NCBI RefSeq assembly: GCF_032854445.1
Contig: NC_088300.1
Coordinates: 9,426,001 to 9,490,000, forward strand
Direction: 5' to 3'
Length of the DNA: 64,000 nt
From: Liolophura sinensis
Taxonomy: Eukaryota > Mollusca > Polyplacophora > Chitonida > Chitonidae
A program made the position numbers and the translations under genes. The notes beneath the pieces are model-generated. The model was not told the origin of the DNA, did not search any database, and was given only the letters and a program-made list of their open reading frames with translations. Numbering within the stretch: the first letter of the stretch is position 1; each line of letters starts with the position of its first letter. This document shows positions 23,991-34,300 of this stretch, in pieces.

Positions 23991-24979
23991 TTCTCTTTTT
24001 TTTTATATATTTGAGAAAGACTTCTAAATTTCACGTTTTGTGTTTTATTAGTTTTATATCCTGGCAAGATTAATGGAAAAGAAATATTTGTGAACCTGAG
24101 TGGGCTTATAAAGTATCTCGGGAGATGCATTGAAGTCTTAAAAATGTTCACTTGTGCAAATGTAATTTATACCTCACCAAGGTCGGACAGGCTGTGGTGG
24201 CATAGTGGATTCAGTGCCGAACGCAGTCATCACTAAAAATCGGCGAAAAATGCTGGGTGCTGAATCATAGTGATAAAGCGTGAATGGGTGAGGTCTGGTG
24301 TCTTCAAAATGTCGTTGCAGTGAGGCAGCACTATAAATATGGTGACATTAGATCTGGCCTGCAGCTAGATCCTACTACTCGGAAACCCTATTATGATGTG
24401 ACCGAAAGAAGTCAAAACCATTCCTACCATTATGAAGGAGGGACAACCCAAAGCATGTTGAGTAGGCCTTCATTTGTGCGGCAAACGAAATATGATCACA
24501 TTGGGACGAATAAGAGAGATAACGGAAAGGAGAACAGCTAGAATACAAGAGTTCCTGCTTCCTTGTACACAAATTTAGAAGTTGATACGTGCTTCAGAAT
24601 TCTGGCCACCAGCTCTGAAGATTTTACATTGGCATGCTCCATAAGTTGATCACTTCACAAAAATGTAACTTCTATTCGACCTTGCGTGCATTTCTGGAAG
24701 TATCGCATGGACTAGGTTATTACCTGCTGCAATATTGGAAATATACTTGTGGACGGGAACACGTTTTACACACTTAGTTGATTTCAGCTTTGTTCGTGTG
24801 GCCTCCGGTCAGCGGTGCTCACTTAAGACGGACAATCTCATTGGTCGCAGCAGCTCCTTTACTTCTCACCCCATCGGTTGAAACGTGCTCCATTTATTTG
24901 AACTGAAGGCGAGTTACCCACAGTCAACACTGAGACTCCATAGTCAACACTTCAGATATGACCTGTTATAACGAGAATA
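23991..24979. other. Intergenic, no gene seen
   Basis: A tRNA-like A-box string (tggcatagtgg) at about 24199 hints at another SINE head, but no body or tail is recognised. The 85-codon open frame at 24284-24541 has no splice context or known domain. Confidence 0.5.
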
Positions 24980-25115
24980 GTTTCACAAAGCGATTTTAGG
25001 CGTAAGTTTTTAGATATAGGAAATCGGTAAAATTTCAAACATACAGTTTCAAATGTTGCGTTTCACAAGAATTTTTGAAGCTCTCCTAAAAGGCTTTGTG
25101 AATCGGGTACCGGGC
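24980..25115. mobile_element. Short MITE-like element
   Basis: Terminal inverted repeats: tttcacaaagcgattttagg on the left and cctaaaaggctttgtgaat on the right, about 90 bp apart. It has no coding capacity. Confidence 0.5.
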
Positions 25116-25259
25116 ATGGACTGAATCAAGTTACAAAGGCAGATTAGCTCTTGGTCTTGCGATATCGGGCAGGCCATGGTCTAATGAACAACCGACACCA
25201 CTAACAAAATGGGGCATGCTAATGGATTTTAAGAGTATTATGGCCGTGGTACACACCAG

Positions 25260-25463
25260 GCCCGAGGATCACAAAGCGATCTTAAGAGTTGAGACAAAAT
25301 TTCCAAACACTTTAAAATAGTTGTTTTTATATTACAAGCTCAAAATTTTTCTTGACTAAATTTTGGGTAAGGTATTGTTTAACAAATTTCATTTAAAAAA
25401 GCAGAATGGAAACGTACCAAATTTAATGACTGAAGTTTTGACTTAAGTCAAAGTGATCCACGG
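25260..25463. mobile_element. MITE-like element, about 200 bp
   Basis: Left end gcccgaggatcacaaagcga pairs with right end gtcaaagtgatccacgggc. The interior is AT-rich and non-coding. The tips resemble the element just to the left, so both may belong to one family. Confidence 0.6.
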
Positions 25464-25481
25464 GCTTAGTATAAAGATTGT

Positions 25482-25640
25482 CATTTGATTGGTGTTTTTT
25501 TCACTCAAGAACATTTCACTTGTGCGACAGTGGCTAGCATTCTAATGGGAGGAAACCGAACACAACTCGAGAAAAACCCACGACCATTCGCCTCTCACAG
25601 CAGTCCAACCGTACAACCTCTCAAAACCGATTAAGCCATG
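25482..25640 (-). mobile_element. Family B SINE, diverged
   Basis: Inverted, with gattggtgtttttttcactc, then cattctaatgggaggaaacc and acccacgaccatt. The head end is degraded. Confidence 0.65.
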
Positions 25641-26511
25641 CCTAGTGTGATGCAAGAGGGTCAGCAATCGTTCCAGACCACTCGTCTGTACACGACACTT
25701 ACGATCAGACAAGTCACATGCTCAGATTACCGTCGTCGCTTTCCATCAAAAACTGGTGGCAAAAAGGACAATGACATGTTATGACGGTTACCCAAGTTAT
25801 CGTAAATAAAATCCAAATAATATTCCCCGCCCCCCAAATTTAGAGGGAAATGTAGGTCGAAAAGATGTTTTCGAAGAAACAGGTTCGATATGGTACGGGT
25901 GAAATATTTGTGGCGTTTAACCACAATCATTCAACGCTTAGTATGATTAAGAAGCTTCTATATTGCTCTGATGTCCTACAGATTTGCCTCGCCTTCGCCG
26001 TGGTGAAAAAGTCTGTTGCCGCAGATTGTTCTGTTAAATACGACACACCTATTAATTCAACATAAATATTCTATCGGACTTCACAGAGTATTGTATTCTA
26101 ACAATACATTCTACAGACTGTTAAAATCAACAGATTAATTGTTTGAATGTATACGCCTGCTTGTTGCTGTTAATGGTTAGCTGGTTACGTCAATGGTCGC
26201 ACCTGTTCATTACTACTTAGATGCATCCTCTGATTGGTGTTGAAATGAATTGCAATAATCCGAGTAGCAAGCTCATCATGTTGCATTGGTATATTAGATA
26301 ATAAGATATAAATGTATTAGCCACATACTTCACGTCACTTTCGCTCTGATGTTTTGATGTCGCCATAGTGCAGTCAAACCAGCCTTATATTTAGGCCCCT
26401 TGTTTTTTTGGAGAAGTGGCAGAGTTCTGCCACCTCGCACTTGGGCACTTATCATGTGTCTTGTGCGAAAATACAGACGTGATAGAGCCTGCCGTGGTCT
26501 ACATGCAGTGG
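25641..26511. other. Intergenic, no gene seen
   Basis: Short chance open frames only (25727-25930 minus, 25865-26065 plus), without splice context. Confidence 0.5.
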
Positions 26512-26848
26512 TTTATAGAAAACTCGGGACCGGTAGATCCAGGATCAATCCTTGATCGAGTCACACCTAAGACATTAAAAGTGGAAGTTGTAACTTCCTC
26601 GCTTGGCGTTCAGCATGAAGGGGATAGTTAACGACTGGTTGACCCGTATCAGTATAATGGCTCGGGCGGGGCGCCTTACTTACCTTCGGTAAGTCATCTC
26701 AGTGAAGCAGCACTAGATAAAAGAGCGGTGGAAATCCGTCCTGCTACAAGGAGGCACATTACATGTACATGCACCCTAATGATTCCATCGTCATATGACT
26801 GAAAAATTGTTGAGTACGACGTTAAACCCCAAGCACTCACCCACTCCA
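26512..26848 (+). mobile_element. tRNA-derived SINE, family A
   Basis: Direct orientation. It matches the inverted copy at 1313-1690 from gatccaggatcaatcc through to gttaaaccccaagcactcac. The tRNA-like head is diverged compared with that copy. Confidence 0.78.
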
Positions 26849-26989
26849 TATACAGCTTATATTTCTTCTCCATGCGAGGTCCCCCTCTTCATCTGAAACC
26901 GTGTCGTGTCAAAGCTATGTATGTATGACGTCGTTTCTTATTGTTGCGTGACGTAGAAATGTGAAAGTTCACTGTAGATGTATTATAAC

Positions 26990-27905
26990 GTCAAACTGTT
27001 GAGCTCAGATTGGAACGGTTGCAAAGCAAGTGTAGTTGTGACATATGGATGATATCTTAGTATTCAAACATACTGGTTATCCAAGAACAATAGTGTGTAT
27101 TTTAAACATCAGTTGGAAAGTGATTTTGATCAAACTGACTTGTTTTGGCGAGCACTCGCACTCGGCCATATATGCATATGCACTCCCTCACCCACTGCGT
27201 TTTTATGATCAAGCTTATGCTGAGGTAGGGAATAGTGTGTGAACAGTCTTAATTCATTTTAGACTATTCACAGAATTTGTATTGCTGGTCTTGTTTATGA
27301 CTAGAACATAATACAGACGAAAGCAGATATAGTTTTAGTGTTCTGTTTGTCGTTCTACAAGACGTGCCTTCACTCTTTTTCAATTCTGTTCTTCGAAAAA
27401 GTAGTCCTAAGTGGACGTGGCTTAAACTCCAATAAACCGTGAAAAAAATGCCACGCCCACGTAGGACTACTTTTTCTAAGAACAAAACTGAAAGAGACTA
27501 TGCATGTCATGCAAAATAACAAACAGAACACTGTCAATATAGGCCCTCTACTTTCATGTGTATTATTTTCACATTCACAAACACGCGCATCAGTACAAAT
27601 TCCGCGGATAAATCTAGGAGGAATTAAGACTGATAAACAGTCCTGCCCACCTCAGTGTGATCACACGGTGGCACTGACCCAAACAGTCCTTTTGAGTCAG
27701 TGGGGTGCATGGCATGCACAGCCGAGTGCGAGTGATGTCGCCAAAACAAGCCAGTTTGATCAAATCACGTTCTAACTGCTGTCTAAATTACACACTCTTG
27801 TTCTTGGATATTTACTAAGATTTAGATTAAGAGATATCTTCCATTTGTCTCAACTACACTCGCTTTGCAAGCAACATTGCAAAGTCATCTGTGTACACGC
27901 TCGTT
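26990..27905. repeat. Large diverged fold-back (inverted repeat), arms about 430 bp
   Basis: The two arms, about 26990-27421 and 27451-27905, are reverse complements with substitutions and indels, around a spacer of about 30 bp. Matching landmarks include gttgcaaagcaagtgtagtt (left) against its inverted partner near 27856, gatcaaactgacttgttttg near 27130 against 27745-27765, and gaaaaagtagtcctaagtgg near 27397 against 27457-27475. No transposase is present. It could be a fold-back transposon, a MITE dimer or a source of a long hairpin RNA. Confidence 0.75.
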
Positions 27906-28204
27906 CTACATCTTATGTGCGTAAACTTCTCCCAGATGTGACCGTCTAAATATTAAGTTACCGGTATTCACAATTCGTTTTGAAATGACCCGCAGATATT
28001 AACTTTCCCTCGTTTCTTTAGCTGGGCGCGTGACGTTGCTTAGTAACGGTAGAACTTCGATCACCAATTTCACTGACCCAAAGAATCTCATTCCTAAAAT
28101 GTGTATTCAGGAGCCTGCGGCGTTTCCTTCCTTAAAACAATCGACTAACAATTCTTAAGATTTGGGATGAAAGAAAAACATCAGATAACATTCTTTAAAT
28201 TAAT
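27906..28204. other. Intergenic, no feature seen
   Basis: No exon, repeat or structured element recognised. Confidence 0.5.
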
Positions 28205-28378
28205 TTAAACAATTACATATTGATTGTAATATTTTTTTAGGTTTATTTGGGGTATAAACGAAAAAACTGCTGTGCAACCTTTTGTATGAATCAGCGTAGC
28301 GGGTCATTCAAAAGTTTGCAGAGCGGTTTGTTTTTTTTCATTTATACCCCAATAAACCTAAAAAATATTGCAGTCAAT
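28205..28378. repeat. Inverted repeat hairpin, arms about 40 bp
   Basis: The left arm near 28217-28258 (aggtttatttggggtataaa) pairs with the right arm near 28338-28378 (tttataccccaataaacct), around a loop of about 80 bp. It has a MITE-like layout and no coding capacity. Confidence 0.7.
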
Positions 28379-28486
28379 CCTTAAATAACGATATATTTGT
28401 ATATTTCTTAGATAAACATCAGTAGTATACTGCGTCGAAAACGGGCTGAATTGTGGAGGTGGATGAGTTTGAATCCCTTAGGAATA

Positions 28487-28622
28487 TTACACTGTACTAT
28501 ACTGCACTATACTATACTATATAGGCCTATATACTATATGCAGTACTATACTGTACCATACCATGCCATGCCATACTACAGTGTACTGTATGGTATAGTA
28601 TACTGTTTATTACTGTTGTTAT
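28487..28622. repeat. ACTAT-rich low-complexity tract with local palindromes
   Basis: Repeats of actat and accat words. The centre, tatataggcctatata, is self-complementary, and the right half (gtactgtatggtatagtata) partly inverts the left. Confidence 0.7.
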
Positions 28623-29499
28623 TTGTTACCGTATACTTCAATGTTTTGTAAGATAGGGACAACAGAGATAGTCCTTGGCAATTACAGAACGCGTGTGTGT
28701 GCGTGTGCCTGCGTGTCTTCCTCGTTGAACAGTCACCCGACAATGTGCAAGCCAATTTGTTTCACCCATCCACCAGCCCATGTGTCGTTCAGTCCGCGCT
28801 CTAACATATAGTATGCCATAGTATACCTCGGGGATTCCCCCTCCTCCGCCGCAATCCGACCCGTTTTCGACACAGTATACTAACATATATGAAAAGAAAA
28901 CCAAGCTAAACTACATCTGCAATAATTCAAGGAAGAAAGTTTATTGAAAACTTTATATGTCTGTCGGCATACAAGTACAAGTCTAATATGGATGTTACAA
29001 GTACTTGCAATTAAATTCCTTGCATACTACCTCAACACTTCCATTCAGGCCTACCTCTGCAGGCTGCATAATGCCGCATGATCTTTGGAATAACAGGACT
29101 TTCGATATCTTCATGTGACCTATAGGCCTAAGTGTTGATGAACATTGGCATCTTATGTTTTTTTTTTTTGGTTTTTTTTTTTTTACAACTTCTGCATGCT
29201 ACATTCATTAGTAGCTCTACCATTACTTTGAAAATGCAAGAACCACATCCTTATACATGTACATGCCAATGTAAGAGAACAAATAAGAAATACATCATAG
29301 CTGATAAAAGCAATCGTGGTATTTAACAATAAATGTGATTTATATTTGATACCAAGAAAGGTATGCTACACACATGTATTCATATAGGCAGATACTGTGA
29401 TCAGTTCAATATCTAATTAGTACTTCCACTTAGCAACCAAAACTACCAAATATATATACACGCATCTCCACTAAAATATAACACACCACTACGGCACAG
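28623..29499. other. Intergenic, no gene seen
   Basis: T-rich runs near 29157-29184. No exon or domain was recognised. Confidence 0.5.
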
Positions 29500-29695
29500 C
29501 ACAGCAAAATGACCCAGGAGCCTTGCTGTGAGTTCAAGTCCAGCTCATGCTTGCTTCCTCTCATGTGGATGGTCGTGGGTTTCTCCCAGGCTCTGCCCGG
29601 TTTCCTCCCACCATAATGCTGGCCTCTGTCGGATAGGTGAAATATTTCTGGATTAGCGTAAAACACTAATCAAATAAAAGAAAATAAATAAATAA
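29500..29695 (+). mobile_element. Family B SINE
   Basis: Direct copy containing gtgagttcaagtccagctc (B-box region), ggtttcctcccaccataatg and an A- and T-rich tail after caccactaatcaaat-type sequence. The extreme 5' head is poorly preserved. Confidence 0.8.
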
Positions 29696-30224
29696 CTGTT
29701 GTTTAATGCCATACATATACAGATTTCAAAATTATTCTTTGTTGTGGGAAAAAATATTATAGGTGAATTATTTTGTTCAAACATACAATACACATATACA
29801 TCTAAAACTTATTAAGCATTGCAACACTTGGCTTACAATACATAACTCACCAAAACTCTATGGTCAAAAGTTAAAAATTATTGAAACTAAACAATTTCAG
29901 TATACCATAACAGTGTTTAGTACAACAGAGCACATCATAAAGCGAACAAACAGTAGAAGACAAAGATGGCATTAAGAAAGATAAAAATACAGCTCATTTA
30001 CCAGGTAATTATGATTAAAATCTTAAATCAGGTCATTATAAATCACCATCTTGAACATGTTTCTATTTATTTATTGATACTTGCTTCAGACTGTGTTCAT
30101 ATACTCTTACATGAAAGGCAGCATCTACATGTACATGTAGATTCCTGGGGACAGAAAAACCATGAACCAAGGACAGGAGCTGGAACTAAACAGGTAATCT
30201 ATAGTCTGTATAGCCATGCCAGAT
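29696..30224. other. Intergenic, no gene seen
   Basis: AT-rich. The 86-codon open frame at 29966-30226 has no splice context. Confidence 0.5.
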
Positions 30225-30790
30225 AGAGGGGTAAAGGGTTTATATACCTCCAACGATAGGGAGGGTAAAGGTTTTATGTATCTCCAGCCAGACAAAGATT
30301 TGTTTATTTATTTATTTCATTGGTGTTTTATGCCGTACTCAAGAATATTACACTTATACGATGGCGGCCAGCATTATGGTGGGAGGAAACCGGGCAGAGC
30401 AGAGCGGTAATGGTTTTATATACCTAAAACTAGACATGTGAGTAAAGGTTTTATATACCTTAAGCCAGACAGAGGGGACAGGTTTTATATTCCTCAAGCC
30501 AGACAGAGGTTTTATATAAATCAAGCAAACCTGAAGGACAAGGGTTTTATATACCTTGAGCAAGACAGAGGGGTAAAGGTTTTATATACCTTAAACCAGA
30601 CATATAGGTAAAGGTTTCATATACCTCAAGCAAACCTGAAGGATAAAGGTTTTACATGCCTCCAGCAAGCCTGAAGGGTAAAGGTTTCATATACCTTAAG
30701 CCAGATGGAGGGTAATAGGTTTAAAGCAGACCGAGAGATGAAGGTTTTATATGACTCAAGAAAGTGTGAGGAGTATTGGTTTTACCTGTA
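30225..30790. repeat. Minisatellite, about 35-38-bp unit, interrupted by a SINE
   Basis: About a dozen copies of a unit like aaaggttttatatacct followed by caagccagacaga. A truncated family B SINE sits inside at about 30299-30405, and the array resumes directly after it. Confidence 0.85.
30299..30405 (-). mobile_element. Family B SINE, truncated, inside the minisatellite
   Basis: Inverted 3' half (T-rich start, cattggtgttttatgccgta, gcattatggtgggaggaaac) flanked on both sides by minisatellite copies. It therefore inserted into, or was captured by, the array. Confidence 0.8.
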
Positions 30791-30877
30791 TTTGCTGTAA
30801 TTCTAGATGTTGCCAGTGCTCTTGACAAATCCCATGTTCCGTCTAATGTTAATTAGCCTTTCAGTATTTATTCAACA

Positions 30878-31100
30878 TTTATTTATTTATTTGATTGGTG
30901 TTTTAGGCCGTTCTCAAGAATATTTCACTCATACCAGGATGGTCAGCTTTATGGTGGGAGGAAACTGGGCGTAGCCTGGAGGAAACCCACAACCATCTGC
31001 ATGTTGCTGTCAGACCTTCCCACTTACGGCCGGAGAGGAAACCAGCAGCATGAGCTGGACTTGAACTCACAGTGACCGTATTAGTCAGCAGCTCCTGGAC
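30878..31100 (-). mobile_element. Family B SINE
   Basis: Nearly full-length inverted copy, with gattggtgttttaggccgtt at the tail side and catgagctggacttgaactc at the B-box side. It ends about 50 bp after the stop codon of the minus-strand gene. Confidence 0.85.
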
Positions 31101-31147
31101 TTGACATTAACAACTTCTGATTTAAGTCGATCTGGTGGCTTATGCCC

Positions 31148-31374
31148 TTACAACTCATGGCAACTGTCCTGGATAAAATTGACCAGCTTGTGCATAGCTC
31201 TGGTGTTCGAGTCGCAGATATACATCCCTTCATTCTGCCAGAAGACCACATCCACCATACAGCCTACGTCTCTGTACTGGGCATCCGTCAGTATCTGGTC
31301 ACTCTCCACAATCAAAGGATTGTGGGGGGCCTGATGATGAAATAGAACCAAGGCCAACTTTTGACGACCAACAC
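31148..31374 (-). CDS. Terminal exon of the minus-strand gene
   Basis: Entered after ttctcttcag. Encodes 74 residues and a stop. Hydrophobic KLALVLFHH is followed by a loop and a second hydrophobic stretch (VGCMVDVVFW), and it ends QDSCHEL. It continues the domain begun in the previous exon. Confidence 0.6.
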
Positions 31375-34300
31375 CTGAAGAGAAAACAAAACTAGTCATA
31401 CAGAGATCGGTTTTACTTTGTTATTATCTATATGTATACATATATTTGCTGAGTCTCTTGATACTTCACTCACTGGGTCGTGACACTGCCTCTTACAAGA
31501 CCCTGGTGGCAGCAAGAGAATAGTGCATGTACTACATGTAGGTCAACACCCATGGCATTGCTTCTCATAAGAGCCAGGAGGCTGTAAGGGGATGGTACTG
31601 GGTCATCACCCATGGCATTGCTTCTCATAAGAGCTTGGAGGCAGTAAGGGGATGGTAGTAGGCCATCATCCATGGCACTGCCTCTCATAAGAGCCAGGAG
31701 GTAGCAAGGGAATGGTCCTGGGTCAACACCCATGGCACTGGTTCTCATAACAGCTAGGAGGCAGTAAGGAATGGTACTGGGTCATCACCCATGGCATTGC
31801 TTCTCATAAGAGCTTGGAGGCAGTAAGGGGATGGTAGTAGGCCATCATCCATGGCACTGCCTCTCATAAGAGCCACGAGGCAGCAAAGGAATGGTCCTGT
31901 GTCATCACCCATGGCACTGGTTCTCATAACAGGTAGGAGGCAGTAAGGGAATGGTACTGGGCCATCACCCATGGCATTGCTTCTCATAAGAACCAGGAGG
32001 CAGTAAGGGAATGGTACTGGGTCATCACATACGGCATTGCTTCTCATAAGAGCTAGGAGGCAGTAAGGGAATGGTACTGGGTCATCACCTATGGCATTGC
32101 TTCTCATGAGCCAGGAGGCAGTAAAGGGATGGTAGTATACCATCACCCATGGCACTGCTTCTCATAAGAGCCAGGAGGCAGTAAGGGGAATGGTACTGGT
32201 CATCATCCAAGGCATTTCTTCTCATAAGAGTCAGGAGGCAGTCAAGGGATGGTACTAGGGTCATGATCACCCATAAACACTGGCTCTCATAAGAGCCATG
32301 GGGCAGTAAGGGGATGGTACTGGGTCATCACCCATGGCACTGCTTCTCACAAGAGCCAGGAGGCAGTAAGGGAATGGTACTGGGCAATCACCTATGACAC
32401 AGCTTCTCAAGGAAAGGGGATGAACTAGGGCTCCCATGAGAGTCAGGAAGCAGTAAGAGGATGGTCTAAGGTCTCTCATGAGAATCATGAGGCAGCATGG
32501 GGTACTATGTCATGGTAAGGGGTGTGGTGACCGTAAACCAATTAACTGCTGTGAAGCTGAGAATTGTCTGCTCGTAAATCAACTGCTGCTTTTCAGTTCT
32601 GGTCCATAGAACAATTTCTCTGTGAGGTGCAAAATGCTTTTTTAAAACATGTTACACAGAGTGGTTAGTAAGAAGTTGACTATACAAGTAGTAGAAGCCA
32701 ACCTATAACTAGCTTGTCTCCCATTGCCATGCCACAGTGAACTACAGTTGTTTCTCACAGGAATCTTATCAAATTCCCACACCATATTTAATGTATAACA
32801 TACAAACGGGTATACACATGTAATTTAATCTCCTGATTTTAAAAGTTTTAATATTTTTCTTATGTGAAACTTTTTATACTATATAAACAGTTGTACAGTA
32901 CAGTCAGATCCTAGCCAAATATCCTTCGTCCATCGTAGCTGGAAAATACGCCCACGGTCATATGTGGACCCTGATCTGCTAACTACAGCCACCATGACAT
33001 GATTGTCTTCCCTTGGTGGGCCCACCATGGTTCCATTATGGGCATATCATCCTGCCATTCTAATCACAATACTGCTATGCTTGTCACGAACTTATTTACG
33101 TTAAATCCATTGTCTACATGTAGTGACGAGAAGTATTTTTTCCTGAGACAGTTTCTCACAAAGTTTGAATCTACATCTACATGTATAACATGGATGTTTG
33201 TAACCTACTAGTTGAGACTTTTCTGACAAATCATGCATACAATTCATATACAATACAATGTAGACTATATTGGGAATATAAATGAATGATGATATGATGT
33301 CATCATTAGTTTCTCTAGATAATCTGCAAAAACTTAAATTGTTCACACAGACTTTATAGATTGTGTACAGATACAGTGTAGGCAGAGGCTGAAACTGGAT
33401 GTGTGTTCAGTAACAAATTCTACAGGAATGCTCTCTTTTTTAATAGTTGTATTTTTATATGATGAAAACATCTCGTGAGGACGGAGCAAATCGCACACCA
33501 ATAGTACCGTTCTCGTGCTGATCGAATGAGGACAGTATCATTCGCGCGAACGGTGACATCCTCGTCACCTTGTGTCGCGGTACGAGGACGGAGCAAATCT
33601 TGCACGAACAGTACATGTAACGGACGAAGAGTTACAAACAGCATTCATTGGTGCTGAGTGCTATTGGTGATAAGTGCTGAGGCACTTATCAATTCCAGAC
33701 CTTTAACATATCAGTCTGCTCATCCAGGGGATGATATGCTTCTAACACCATACCCTTTCATCCATGGTCAGGTCTGAGGTGAGTTTGCCCCTGAATCAGT
33801 CAATTCCATGACATTCAACCCCCAACGAAGATGGCGGAGAGTTCAGGAGCTAATCAAACATTTCTGGCATCGATGACTGAAAGAATGGTTGCCCAGACTG
33901 ATGCTTCAAAAGAAATAGCGTCATAGAGATATTCAAATGGGAGATGTTGTAATTGTGATGTTTGTGTATACCCCTAGCGGTCATTGGCCGATGGGCAAGA
34001 TAACAGAAGAGTATCCAGGAATAGATGGATATGTCAGGGTAGCTAAAGGACAAACTGCTAAAAATGTACTTATCTGATCTATTTGCAAACTTTGTCCTTT
34101 GGAATGTATTTAACAGGACTATCTCGAAAAAACTGACTGTTTGATGATTACTGTATGAACACAATGATTATTATTGTAAACATGATGATACTGGATGTTA
34201 GATGTTATTTACAAACAGACAAATTTTAAATGTGATGGTCAAACAGTGTTCTGAAAAATTATTAGGCCTAATTGGACACTGTATTGCATACAGATATGTT

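Noticed and set aside
24190-24260. tRNA gene (also near 4250)
   Set aside because: Only an A-box-like string is present. No acceptor stem, anticodon arm or proper B box could be folded, so these are at most SINE heads.
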